Shown: positions 34,443 to 42,272 of the stretch, piece by piece | How the letters are laid out: every line of letters starts with the position of its first letter | Numbering within the stretch: the first letter of the stretch is position 1 | NCBI GenBank assembly: GCA_000421065.1 | Contig: ATWD01000001.1 | Location: 186,001 to 250,000 of the forward strand | DNA: 64,000 nt | From: Acidobacteriaceae bacterium TAA 166 | GTDB taxonomy: Bacteria > Acidobacteriota > Terriglobia > Terriglobales > Acidobacteriaceae | Direction of reading: 5' to 3' | Position numbers and translations under genes: made by a program | Notes under the pieces: generated by a model | Seen by the model: the letters and a program-made list of their open reading frames with translations, nothing else | Told to the model about the DNA's origin: nothing | Databases searched by the model: none

Positions 34443-34787
34443 TCATCGCGCGTCGGATGCTGCGAAGATGCTGAGCACTGAAACGGCAGACCGACCTCGC
34501 CTCTTACCGGCCTGCCTGGCTGTCCGTCGAACGTTCCCGGCATAATGCTGGTTCATACCCTGGCGAAGCAAAGTGGCTACCAACGCCTCCGTTTCAATGT
34601 TCAGCTCGGAAGCCAAGGCACGGATCTCTTTCAGCATTGCAACGGGCAGAGGAACGTCTATCTGTCCGTTGCGTCTCACCCCAGATGCCTGCTCGCTGAG
34701 AAAACGATAGACGTCCTCAGCGTTCGCCGCCATACGCGCCACAGTCGCGGCGGAGGGCGGTTTCCTGTTCCTAATAGTGCTTCGCAT
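34443..34787 (-). CDS. Small hypothetical protein, possibly ribbon-helix-helix-like
   Basis: 114 residues. The segment GQIDVPLPVAMLKEIRALAS, ELNIETEALVATLLRQGM has the strand-helix-helix pattern of CopG/Arc-type proteins. The ends are basic (MRSTIRNRKPP, RRTARQAGKRRGR). It is divergent from the XRE gene at 34929 with 140 bp between, so the operator at 34880-34902 could serve both. Function unknown. Confidence 0.55.
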   Translation of the reverse strand: MRSTIRNRKPPSAATVARMAANAEDVYRFLSEQASGVRRNGQIDVPLPVAMLKEIRALASELNIETEALVATLLRQGMNQHYAGNVRRTARQAGKRRGRSAVSVLSIFAASDAR

Positions 34788-34879
34788 GACGGTCCTCTGC
34801 TCCCGGAATCAAAACGATGGTTCCAACCGAGGATATCCGGCTTACGCGGCTCCCCACTTCCAAGACGAAAACGATGTAG

Positions 34880-34902
34880 ACAATTGTCCGCCGTACAATT
34901 GT
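34880..34902. promoter_or_regulatory. Tandem ACAATTGT operator, copy 3
   Basis: Two perfect ACAATTGT sites (34880-34887 and 34895-34902), 15 bp apart, 26 bp before the ATG of the type 1 XRE paralogue. The layout equals copy 1 at 7431-7453. Confidence 0.75.
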
Positions 34903-34928
34903 CTTCGTCAAGAGATACTGGAGTTCCA

Positions 34929-35222
34929 ATGGCCTCAGCGAACAATTCGGTTCCGAGCCTGATGGATGTGCTCCGTGGAATATTGAGAGAGCGTCGCGAA
35001 GAGCAAGGCATTAGCCAGGACGAGCTTGCCTATAGGTCCGGATACGATCGAACCTACATCAGCCTGCTGGAGAGGGGCCGGAGAAGTCCTTCGATTACCG
35101 CTTTGTTTAATCTCTGCGAAGAGCTTGAACTGCCTCCTTCCAGGTTGATGCGGGAAATCGAACTCCGGGTTGGGTTCAAGGAATCGATGAAACGCGTGAA
35201 AGATCGTAGGATTCGCCGCTGA
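34929..35222 (+). CDS. XRE-family regulator (type 1 paralogue)
   Basis: 97 residues from ATG 34929. Cro/C1 helix-turn-helix: LRGILRERREEQGISQDELA, YRSGYDRTYISLLERGRRSP, SITALFNLCEELELPP. Paralogue of the 7477 gene, with the same operator pair at the same distance. The open frame upstream to 34545 runs across the operator and the divergent gene, so it is not coding. It lies just before motif C and the kinase paralogue and may control it. Confidence 0.9.
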   Translation: MASANNSVPSLMDVLRGILRERREEQGISQDELAYRSGYDRTYISLLERGRRSPSITALFNLCEELELPPSRLMREIELRVGFKESMKRVKDRRIRR

Positions 35223-35280
35223 TACAGTTACGCGGCGAGCAATCGAAAGGGCTGTTCCCCTAAAAGTATTCCGCAAAAAC

Positions 35281-35298
35281 GTCGACTTCTACGAATTG
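35281..35298 (+). promoter_or_regulatory. Shared upstream motif, copy C
   Basis: GTCGACTTCTACGAATTG, identical to copy B, 105 bp upstream of the kinase paralogue and pointing toward it. The homologous kinase gene in the RiPP arm is downstream of copy A. Confidence 0.7.
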
Positions 35299-35318
35299 CC
35301 ATCAAGTGCGTGCGGTGG

Positions 35319-35337
35319 CAAACTCGATTTGAGTTTG
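35319..35337. promoter_or_regulatory. Palindrome CAAACTC-N5-GAGTTTG
   Basis: Perfect 7-5-7 inverted repeat 66 bp upstream of the kinase start. Candidate operator between motif C and the gene. Confidence 0.55.
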
Positions 35338-35402
35338 AGTCAACGACTAGGCCGCTCGACGCTCCGGCAAACGACCGGACGGTGGCATAGACCTATCTGC
35401 TG

Positions 35403-36776
35403 ATGCCATGCTCTAGCCCCCAATTCGATTGTTACCGATTGGTCCTTCTATCACCTTCTCCCAGGCGTGTGCTTCTTGAAAAGAACGGATTACATACTTA
35501 TCTCCCGCGGCTCCCTGTTCCTCGCTGGACACGAGCCGCGAAGGAGATAACTGATTTCATCCTGCGTAAGTGGAACTGTCGCGGCATTGTGCTGGACTTC
35601 TTGGGCGAGCGTCCCGGTGCGGGCGGCATTGTGCTTGTCGAGATGATCGACGACGAGAAGTCACAGCGCTGGCCTAAAGAATACTTCTGGGGGACCGTCG
35701 ACGAAATCTCCGATCCCTCTCTCACCCTTCACTCCCGGTGCACAATCGAGACGCTCCTGTCGCGGGGCGATACAGGCAGGGGTACGTTCTCGCGCCTGGG
35801 GTGGGTCCACGAGGTGCTGGACTGGGTGAGCGAGATCACAGGCATAGATCGCGCCCGATTCGAGTCCGGCATCCAGCAACTCAATGGCTCCGCGAACTCC
35901 ACCCTTTTGCATTTCGCGGGCGGAGAAGATCATGACTATTGGTTCAAGGCGTCCGGATCGCGCCACGCCAACGAAAGCAGGATTACCGAGACTTTGGCCT
36001 CCTTGTTTCCCCCCTACCTTCCCGAGGTCGTAGGTTGCCACAAGAAATGGAATGCTTGGCTAATGCGGAACGCAGGAACTCCTCTCTCTGACCGTGCTTC
36101 CTTCGAGGCGGCCGATCTCTTTCGTGTTGTTCGGCGCATTGCGGAACTTCAGAGGGCCAGCATCAAGCACGTTCCGGAATTGCTCACCAGCGGTTGCCAC
36201 GATCACCGGATGCCGGCGCTGCGAGCCGAATTACCTGAGCTTACCCCGTATCTGGAGGAGGCGATGAGTATGCAAGACGAGGCCATCGGTACTCGAATCC
36301 CCGCCTCGCGAATCCGCAAAGTCGCCAGGCTCATCGAAGAGGCCAGCTTCAGGTTGGAGGACATCGGCATCCCAGACGCGCTCGTGCATTGCGACGTCAA
36401 CCTGCAAAACGTGCTCATTGGCAGCCGTGGGTGCGTCTTCACCGACTGGGCCGAGGCGAGCGTCGGGAATCCCCTGATGACGTTCGAGCAGATCCGCATC
36501 CAGGTTGCGCAGATGGACGAGGCCGCGACGTTGGCAACTCAGTTCAAGCTGTCCTATCAGCAAGTATGGGAAGACATCATTCCCGCTGCCGATTTTCTCT
36601 ACGCTTCGACTCTGGTGCCACTTATTGGGCTGGCCTCAACCTTGTGCTGCAGGCGCGAGTGGTTGACCGCCGACAGCCTTCACCGGCCGCAGTCCCAAAG
36701 CTACGCCAGGATACTCGCGCGGCAGATGAATCGGGCGGCACAGGTCATCGAGCAGAGCGCGGGGGCGTGCGCATGA
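35403..36776 (+). CDS. APH-fold kinase-like protein, paralogue of the RiPP-cluster kinase
   Basis: 457 residues. Same architecture as the 23359 protein: family-specific N-half (RLGWVHEVLDWV, YWFKASGSRHANESRITETL) and C-terminal kinase with LVHCDVNLQNVLI and VFTDWAEASVGNP, then SYARILARQMNRAA. Many blocks match nearly one to one, so this is true paralogy and not only a shared fold. It stands alone between an XRE gene and an orphan histidine kinase (convergent). It may be a second copy for another peptide whose cluster is lost, or serve immunity. The N-terminal 60 residues match less well. Confidence 0.75.
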   Translation: MPCSSPQFDCYRLVLLSPSPRRVLLEKNGLHTYLPRLPVPRWTRAAKEITDFILRKWNCRGIVLDFLGERPGAGGIVLVEMIDDEKSQRWPKEYFWGTVDEISDPSLTLHSRCTIETLLSRGDTGRGTFSRLGWVHEVLDWVSEITGIDRARFESGIQQLNGSANSTLLHFAGGEDHDYWFKASGSRHANESRITETLASLFPPYLPEVVGCHKKWNAWLMRNAGTPLSDRASFEAADLFRVVRRIAELQRASIKHVPELLTSGCHDHRMPALRAELPELTPYLEEAMSMQDEAIGTRIPASRIRKVARLIEEASFRLEDIGIPDALVHCDVNLQNVLIGSRGCVFTDWAEASVGNPLMTFEQIRIQVAQMDEAATLATQFKLSYQQVWEDIIPAADFLYASTLVPLIGLASTLCCRREWLTADSLHRPQSQSYARILARQMNRAAQVIEQSAGACA

Positions 36777-36801
36777 GGCTTCCCAAAATGCTTACGCTCC
36801 G

Positions 36802-37962
36802 TTATTGAGTGACAGCCTGGTGGTGTTCTGCGGGGATCGAGATCACAAACTCCGCGCCTTCCGGATCGAGATTTCTCGCGGCAACGCTGCCGCGGTGAAG
36901 CTCAGCCACACGGCGCACCAGCGCAAGTCCCAGTCCCAGGGACCCGCATCGTGCTGAATCTTGTTGGACTTTGCCCCGATACCGGAATTCAAAGATTCGG
37001 TCAATCTCATCGGCTGGTATACCCGCACCCGTGTCGGCGACCGAGATATAGACCATGTCTTCGTGTCGCTCGGCACGAACCGAAATAAGGCCTCCCACTG
37101 GAGTAAATCGAATCGCATTTGAAATCAGGTTTTCGATGGCTCTTCGGATGAGAAGCTTTTCGACCCGGACAGGGCCGATACCGGGAACAATTCGCAGGTC
37201 GAGTTCGATGCTCTTACGGGAGGCGTCGAACTCGAACACCTGGATGATGTATTCAAGGATGGGATTCAGCAGAACCTCCTCAAACTGCCGCTCTACATCG
37301 ATCTCCGCCTGAGCGAAATCGTTCACGGAAGCGATGAGCTGCGCCATGTGCGTGATCTCAATATGAGCCGATTCGAGTACCTTCTCCGCATCCTTCGGCG
37401 TCAACTCTTCGTTGTATTCAAGCGCCTCGATTCGGGTAAGAACACGCAGCAGCGGCGCGCCGAGATCGTGACAGAGAAAGGCGAGCCAGTCAAGATGTTC
37501 ACGCTCCCGTACCATCATGCTCCGCTTGCTCTCTTGCATAGCGCTCGCCATGAGTTCTGCGTTGGCTTCAACCTGATCAATCTCCCGCCAGGGAAAGAAC
37601 TTCTCTCTCACGTGATCTGGAAACGATTGGACCGTGCGGTTGGGGCCGAACGATACCACTCCTTGAAACCCATTTGTGACAAATTGCTCCATCGCGTTCG
37701 ACAGGGCACGCAGGCGCTTTCGGGTATGTCTCGACACCAACCAGTAGATCGAGAGCGCAACGAGAATTGCGAGGACCACCAAGGCGACGACGACCCAGGC
37801 GTTGGGAGGCTTGGCAAACTCTCTCCACGACAGGAAGAGCCCGAATCTTGAGGTCGCAAAGAACCGCTGAAAGCCAGAGCCGCGATTCAAACCAGCGGCC
37901 GCTCTGGCTTCATGAGAGCCGGCGAATCGTGCGAGCTTCCTACTTCGCTCTGAATCGCTCAC
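36802..37962 (-). CDS. Membrane histidine kinase (orphan)
   Basis: 386 residues. One clear membrane helix (AWVVVALVVLAILVALSIYWLVS), coiled linker, then the H-box FLCHDLGAPLLRVLTRIEAL and a HATPase domain: N box RAIENLISNAIRF, G1 DTGAGIP, F box FEFRYRG, G2 GLGLALVRR. There is almost no periplasmic sensor, so it may take its signal from a partner; the PAS protein at 28153 and the small exported protein just upstream are candidates. No response regulator is adjacent; the two at 5982 and 8907 lack kinases. Confidence 0.85.
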   Translation of the reverse strand: MSDSERSRKLARFAGSHEARAAAGLNRGSGFQRFFATSRFGLFLSWREFAKPPNAWVVVALVVLAILVALSIYWLVSRHTRKRLRALSNAMEQFVTNGFQGVVSFGPNRTVQSFPDHVREKFFPWREIDQVEANAELMASAMQESKRSMMVREREHLDWLAFLCHDLGAPLLRVLTRIEALEYNEELTPKDAEKVLESAHIEITHMAQLIASVNDFAQAEIDVERQFEEVLLNPILEYIIQVFEFDASRKSIELDLRIVPGIGPVRVEKLLIRRAIENLISNAIRFTPVGGLISVRAERHEDMVYISVADTGAGIPADEIDRIFEFRYRGKVQQDSARCGSLGLGLALVRRVAELHRGSVAARNLDPEGAEFVISIPAEHHQAVTQ

Positions 37963-38147
37963 TTTGGAAATCCGGTTGTCGCGGGAATCGGCGTTTCAGC
38001 TATGTGTATAGACGGCGTCAACCAGCCGGAGTGGTACGTCCGGTCGTTATCGATTCCCAAAATCCTTGACGTGAGACCCTCTTGAGCCGACAGCAGAAAT
38101 ACTGTGACCGCAAAGGCAAGAAGACGCGTTGGGGTAAGCTGCCGCAT
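37959..38147 (-). CDS. Small exported protein coupled to the histidine kinase
   Basis: 62 residues from ATG 38147 (MRQLTPTRLLAFAVTVFLLS). Signal peptide followed by a short mature part (GIDNDRTYHSGWLTPSIHIA). Its stop overlaps the kinase start by 4 bp (ATGA), so both are made together. It could be a small sensor or ligand-binding partner of the kinase. The frame is open further upstream, but that part has no protein character. Confidence 0.55.
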   Translation of the reverse strand: MRQLTPTRLLAFAVTVFLLSAQEGLTSRILGIDNDRTYHSGWLTPSIHIAETPIPATTGFPK

Positions 38148-38737
38148 TCCTATGTAAGACAAAACGGCCCAGATATCAATCGAATCCGCATAATCTGACC
38201 AGGGACGCCCCGGGCGGGGGAGCCGAGTGCGAACTGCCGACGTCTTGGCCGAAAACTGGATAGAAACAAACCGGAACGCGAGCGCAGGGCTAGTGCTGAA
38301 GTTCGCGTAGATTTGCTCTGCGATAAGTGTAAGGCCTCGCGACAAAAGGCACCTCAAAGCAAGTTGAATTCCGGTCGAACGATCGCCGAAACGCTCGGCT
38401 ATCGATCTTGGCCCCGCGGAACATGATTTTCCAGTGGGGTCGCTTGCAACCCTAAGATCACGTAGTCAGACTCTCAGGATTGTGGCCATCATCTGGACCG
38501 AGTGAGCTCTGACAACAGACCTGGGAGAGTCAGCTCAGTGGGCTTCGTCTCAGCACGGCCAGGCTGGATGCCTGATCTTAGATTCTGAGATGTTCTGATC
38601 GCGTGCTGGGCAGGCTCCGTAGGGCCTCGATCTGGAACAATTAGAACACAGTTTCTGTCGAAACTGTAGGTACTACATCATGCTACTGTAGGTCGTACAT
38701 GATTCCGTATGATGCGTTGCTCGTAAACACTTGAGGT
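38148..38737. other. Intergenic region with repeats upstream of XRE type 3
   Basis: About 590 bp between divergent genes. Near its right end are the direct repeats at 38663-38701. The rest shows no gene, tRNA or clear RNA structure. Confidence 0.45.
38663..38701. promoter_or_regulatory. Direct repeat operator ACTGTAGGT-N2-TACAT, two copies
   Basis: ACTGTAGGTACTACAT (38663) and ACTGTAGGTCGTACAT (38685) are 22 bp apart, two helical turns. Each contains a partial palindrome TGTA-N5-TACA. The second ends 37 bp before the XRE start. Confidence 0.65.
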
Positions 38738-39073
38738 GTGAAGCGAGCCCCTGAAAAGACTGTAATTGAAAAATTTGGTGAACGGATTTCTGAGCTTCGT
38801 CGGTTGTCTGGAAAGACGATGGAAGAGTTCGCTGCCGCGGTGGAGATCTCCATACATAGCGCTTCTCAGATCGAAAACGGTAAGTCATTTCCAAAATGGC
38901 ACAGACTGGAACCAATCGCGGTTTTCTACAGAGTTGAGGTCCGCGACCTTTTTGATTCCAGGGCGGAACGGCTCATGCCGCCGATCCTTCCAAAATCGCC
39001 CAGACTCCCGCGCAGAAGAGTGGCCAGGAAGTCAGGGCCGTCGAGGGTCTCGAAAGCCTCTAACCAACAGTGA
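38738..39073 (+). CDS. XRE-family regulator (type 3)
   Basis: 111 residues, GTG start with GAGG just upstream. Helix-turn-helix: FGERISELRRLSGKTMEEFA, AAVEISIHSASQIENGKSFP. The C-terminus is basic and proline-rich (SPRLPRRRVARKSGPSR). It overlaps the anti-sigma gene tail to tail by 14 bp. Direct repeats at 38663-38701 are its likely operator. Confidence 0.85.
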   Translation: MKRAPEKTVIEKFGERISELRRLSGKTMEEFAAAVEISIHSASQIENGKSFPKWHRLEPIAVFYRVEVRDLFDSRAERLMPPILPKSPRLPRRRVARKSGPSRVSKASNQQ

Positions 39074-39833
39074 ACGGATAGAAGTACGTCGTTGCTTCTC
39101 CGTCATGCTTGGTCCCCAGATAGTAGCGTCCGGGGCGTAGATCGCGCAGATCCAGCCGCACACGAAGCTCAGTACGAGCCGCTTGGGACGTCGCTATCGC
39201 CTGGCCCAGACGGACCGGCGGGGAGTTGCGGCCTTGAGCGACCATGACCCGATAGTCTCCTGCGGGACTGTAGTAGGGCAGAATCAAATGAAGGTCGACA
39301 AGCCTTCTCGGCAACGAGATGAGTTTGTCGACGCTCGATCCTTCTGAATCTCGAACGACCCCGTCTGCGCTTAAGTCGACCGTTACCTCGGCAATCCCAT
39401 CTTCCGGAACCGGCCCTTTCGATTTCGCATCCTGGTTGATCCAAACCATGGTTGCCGCAACGAGCATCAGACAAAGCGAGACTACAGCGACCGCCGGTCT
39501 CCAGCCCCACCAGCTGCGCGTCTGCGGCACTTGGGCAGGCTGGTTGAGCCGCTCCTCGCGGAGTCGTCGCAGTTCTATCAATTCACGCGTGCATTCGCTG
39601 CAGTGGGTAATGTGGTCACCATGAAGTTCCGGCAGCCCAACCTTGCGAGGCGTTTCGACAAAGGTCTTCAAAGTCTCGTAATCAGGGCATCCGATGCGCT
39701 CCGGATTCGGACAGTTGTTGAGGACGTGCTCTTCCCACCTGCTGAACAGGAGAGTGTCGTTCTCATCGTCCTCCGCAAACTTTGGAAAATTGCTCACTGA
39801 TTCCTTTCCCGGATTTTCAGACCCGCGAACCAT
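39060..39833 (-). CDS. Anti-sigma factor-like membrane protein with zinc motif
   Basis: 257 residues from ATG 39833, 2 bp after the stop of the sigma gene. Cytoplasmic zinc motif HITHCSEC (HxxxCxxC), membrane helix WRPAVAVVSLCLMLVAATMVWI, and a periplasmic beta-rich domain (VDLHLILPYYSPAGDYRVMV, GRYYLGTKHDGEATTYFYPF). It would hold the partner sigma factor until a signal arrives. The upstream open frame (to 39950) lies in the sigma gene and is not used. Confidence 0.8.
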   Translation of the reverse strand: MVRGSENPGKESVSNFPKFAEDDENDTLLFSRWEEHVLNNCPNPERIGCPDYETLKTFVETPRKVGLPELHGDHITHCSECTRELIELRRLREERLNQPAQVPQTRSWWGWRPAVAVVSLCLMLVAATMVWINQDAKSKGPVPEDGIAEVTVDLSADGVVRDSEGSSVDKLISLPRRLVDLHLILPYYSPAGDYRVMVAQGRNSPPVRLGQAIATSQAARTELRVRLDLRDLRPGRYYLGTKHDGEATTYFYPFTVG

Positions 39834-39835
39834 GC

Positions 39836-40405
39836 TTACTTGGTGCGATCTCGAATTCCGAATCTCTTCCGGATGCGGTTCACTTCGCGCCGGCAGCCCA
39901 TCCGAATTGCGTCGATTGATTTTGCTGTCTCTTTCGCCACGTCTTTCCAACTGCCACGAGCACCATAGCGCATCAGCATGGCGAGTTGTAAATCCGGATC
40001 TGTGTCGTCGAGCAGCGTATCCAGATCAATCTCTGCCTCGACGGCACTTCCAAAAGACTTCGTCGGAGGAGTGCAATATTCAATGTCTCTTGAAGCTCCC
40101 CTGAAAAATATCCGTTGGTATGTGCGCGCCTTGCGTCGTACTGCATTGCGATAAAAGCGCGAGAGTATTGTGCGCGTCTCCTCGACGCTGGTAGGGGGGC
40201 GATCGGCGAGATATTCCGCCGTCTGTTGAATCGCAAGTTCCATGAGTTCAGGCGCCAGTGTCTCGTCACCCAACTGTGAGACAGCCATCTGCTGTGCCTT
40301 CTGCCATTCGACTCTCACGGCAGCACGCACAATGGGTGCGATCCAGCGGCCCTGAGGCGTGAAACCTATGACCCAGACCAGATCGGACGGGGAGGGGGAA
40401 AACAT
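39836..40405 (-). CDS. ECF-like sigma factor
   Basis: 189 residues. Region 2 is degenerate (AIQQTAEYLADRPPTSVEET, RTILSRFYRNAVRRKARTY); region 4 helix-turn-helix is GSWKDVAKETAKSIDAIRMG, CRREVNRIRKRFG. With the zinc-motif anti-sigma gene directly downstream, an ECF role is the best reading. It is divergent from the acidic-tailed DNA-binding protein at 40600. Confidence 0.65.
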   Translation of the reverse strand: MFSPSPSDLVWVIGFTPQGRWIAPIVRAAVRVEWQKAQQMAVSQLGDETLAPELMELAIQQTAEYLADRPPTSVEETRTILSRFYRNAVRRKARTYQRIFFRGASRDIEYCTPPTKSFGSAVEAEIDLDTLLDDTDPDLQLAMLMRYGARGSWKDVAKETAKSIDAIRMGCRREVNRIRKRFGIRDRTK

Positions 40406-40599
40406 AAGTTAGCCCACAGTAGCCTTGTCGAACGGCCCGCGTCGTGCGCGTGCCGATGTTGTAAGCCCACATTACCGCAAAATTGCTCCGATATCCACAA
40501 TTCATCCATTTTTTCCAGATTGACGTGTTCGGTTTTCTGGTTTTAGGCGGTGCTATTGCGTCGGGGGGTTCTCTTCCAATTGTGCCTCCCTGAACTCGC

Positions 40600-41379
40600 A
40601 TGAGCAGCCATCTGAATTCGTCGAGAGCCAGCCTGGACTGGAGCCCGGAAGCCTATGCAATGGCCCAGCAGGCGAAGGTATTGTCAGGCAACAAGCTTGA
40701 GGAGCTGGTCGTGCGCTTGCAGCGGCACAGCGGCCACACGAAGGATCAATGCTGGCGTTTCGTCATCCAGCGGGGGCTGAAGAAGAGCACGGACTACCGC
40801 CCTTGGACCGACGAGGAGAAAGAGAACGCACGCGAGGAACTTGTCAAATACTCAGTCAACGAAGTAGCTGAGAGGCTACATCGGAGTCCAGAGTCTCTTC
40901 GAGGGATGCTACGCCGCAATCACCTCAGTCTTCGTGAGATTCGTTGCGACCTCTTCTCGCTCGATAGCCTCTCTGCCGCCCTGCGGATTCGCAAATCCGA
41001 AATTCACTATTGGATCGATCAGGGTTGGCTCCAGGCGACGATCCAGATTCATGGGCAGAAACGCAATTACATCATTACGCCTGAAGCGTTGGCGCAGCTC
41101 TATAAACGCCATCTTCCAAAGCTTCTCGCGCGAGGGGCGCGCAACCTCTCACTGTTCGAAGCCTACGTCCAGTACTGCTACTCGCCCAAACATACGGTTG
41201 GCAGCCAGCTCTTGGATGTCCGCAGAGACAAGAAAGAACGAGCTGCGTTTGAAGCACGAAATGGAGAAGAAAACGATGAAGGAGACGAAGACGATGAGAC
41301 GGAAGATGAAGACCGCTATCAAGTTGATCTTGAACCGGATGACGCGTTCCCCGAGGACGGAAACCCATATGGAGAGTGA
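40600..41379 (+). CDS. DNA-binding-like protein with very acidic tail
   Basis: 259 residues. RPWTDEEKENAREELVKYSV, NEVAERLHRSPESLRGMLRR resembles a SANT/Myb-like or homeodomain-like HTH (about 68-108). A second MerR/excisionase-like HTH follows (FSLDSLSAALRIRKSEIHYW, IDQGWLQATIQ). The C-terminus is extremely acidic (NGEENDEGDEDDETEDEDRY). Such tails can mimic DNA or bind basic partners. It overlaps the small zinc-ribbon protein by 11 bp. Divergent from the sigma/anti-sigma pair. Confidence 0.65.
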   Translation: MSSHLNSSRASLDWSPEAYAMAQQAKVLSGNKLEELVVRLQRHSGHTKDQCWRFVIQRGLKKSTDYRPWTDEEKENAREELVKYSVNEVAERLHRSPESLRGMLRRNHLSLREIRCDLFSLDSLSAALRIRKSEIHYWIDQGWLQATIQIHGQKRNYIITPEALAQLYKRHLPKLLARGARNLSLFEAYVQYCYSPKHTVGSQLLDVRRDKKERAAFEARNGEENDEGDEDDETEDEDRYQVDLEPDDAFPEDGNPYGE

Positions 41380-41587
41380 CCGCTGCCCGCACTGCGGCGC
41401 ACCTCTAGGGGTGAACGATCGGCCGACAGCATCAGAGATTGCCGTCAATGCCTTATGCGCCCTCGCGCTGCTGGCGATTCTCGTGCCGGCGATCTACTTC
41501 GGCGGACAATGGGTGCATTGCTATATTCACCATCACTTCGAATACCAGAGATGGCGTGAACCATTGGATGTCTGGAGTCTCAGTTGA
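41369..41587 (+). CDS. Small zinc-ribbon membrane protein
   Basis: 72 residues from ATG 41369, overlapping the end of the previous gene. CPHCG at residues 6-10 is half of a zinc ribbon, followed by a membrane helix (AVNALCALALLAILVPAIYF) and a His-rich tail (WVHCYIHHHFEYQRW). The later C and H residues may complete a metal site. Function unknown; the overlap means it is made together with the acidic-tailed protein. Confidence 0.65.
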   Translation: MESDRCPHCGAPLGVNDRPTASEIAVNALCALALLAILVPAIYFGGQWVHCYIHHHFEYQRWREPLDVWSLS

Positions 41588-41588
41588 C

Positions 41589-42131
41589 TCAACCTTCGCC
41601 AGGTCCACAAGTCAAACAATCGCTACAATCTACTCGTCGTTCTGATGCCTGGTCGATCTCTGGTCTTACGGGTTGGATCGCGGACGGGCGGCTGTCCCCA
41701 TCCTGCTGCCGACGCCACCAATCCGTTGGCGACATCCCCATGTGTTCCTGGAAGAACCGGTTGAAGTTCCGCACGTCTGTGTAACCCAGCGTCTTGGCAA
41801 CATCGGCAATTCGTTGTCGAGGGAAGAACCCTAGCAAGAACAGTGCGAAGTCTAGCCTCACCTCTACCTGGCGCTGGCGCACGTTCCTGCCGTATCTTGT
41901 CTTGAAATTGCGTTCAAGTCTCCGCAGGTCTACGCCAATCTCTGCTGCCAGAACGGCTGAGCGAAGTCGGGCATGGCCGTGCTTCGTCTCGATGAAGTAA
42001 TTGACGAGTTCGACCGGGTCGTCCAGAGGGACACGACCGGGGTCACCCGGCGGCAGTCCCCGGCGGTACTGGATTTCGGCGACAAGTTCGCGCTCGATGG
42101 GCCTCAGCCGTTGAGTCAGACGTCTTGCCAC
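41589..42131 (-). CDS. AraC-type helix-turn-helix protein 2
   Basis: 180 residues. Paralogue of the protein at 25364-25801: IRPIERE/LRPIERE, RRGLPP, PLDDPVEL+N+FIETKHGHAR, then the AraC domain FALFLLGFFPRQRIADVAKT, LGYTDVRNFNRFFQEHMGMS, PTDWWR. It has a 35-residue C-terminal extension with two cysteines (DCSDCLTCGPGEG) that the first copy lacks. No clear target; it ends against the zinc-ribbon gene. Confidence 0.85.
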   Translation of the reverse strand: MARRLTQRLRPIERELVAEIQYRRGLPPGDPGRVPLDDPVELVNYFIETKHGHARLRSAVLAAEIGVDLRRLERNFKTRYGRNVRQRQVEVRLDFALFLLGFFPRQRIADVAKTLGYTDVRNFNRFFQEHMGMSPTDWWRRQQDGDSRPSAIQPVRPEIDQASERRVDCSDCLTCGPGEG

Positions 42132-42272
42132 TTCGTGACCTCAAGACAAGAATTCTGCACATCCTTAAGGCACGTTCTGACTGCCGCCTCAGAATGTTCG
42201 CCATAGCTGACGCCCAAACTGGGGACAGCCACATCCTCGAAAACCTCTGGCAGGACAACAGCCCAGCCGCAG

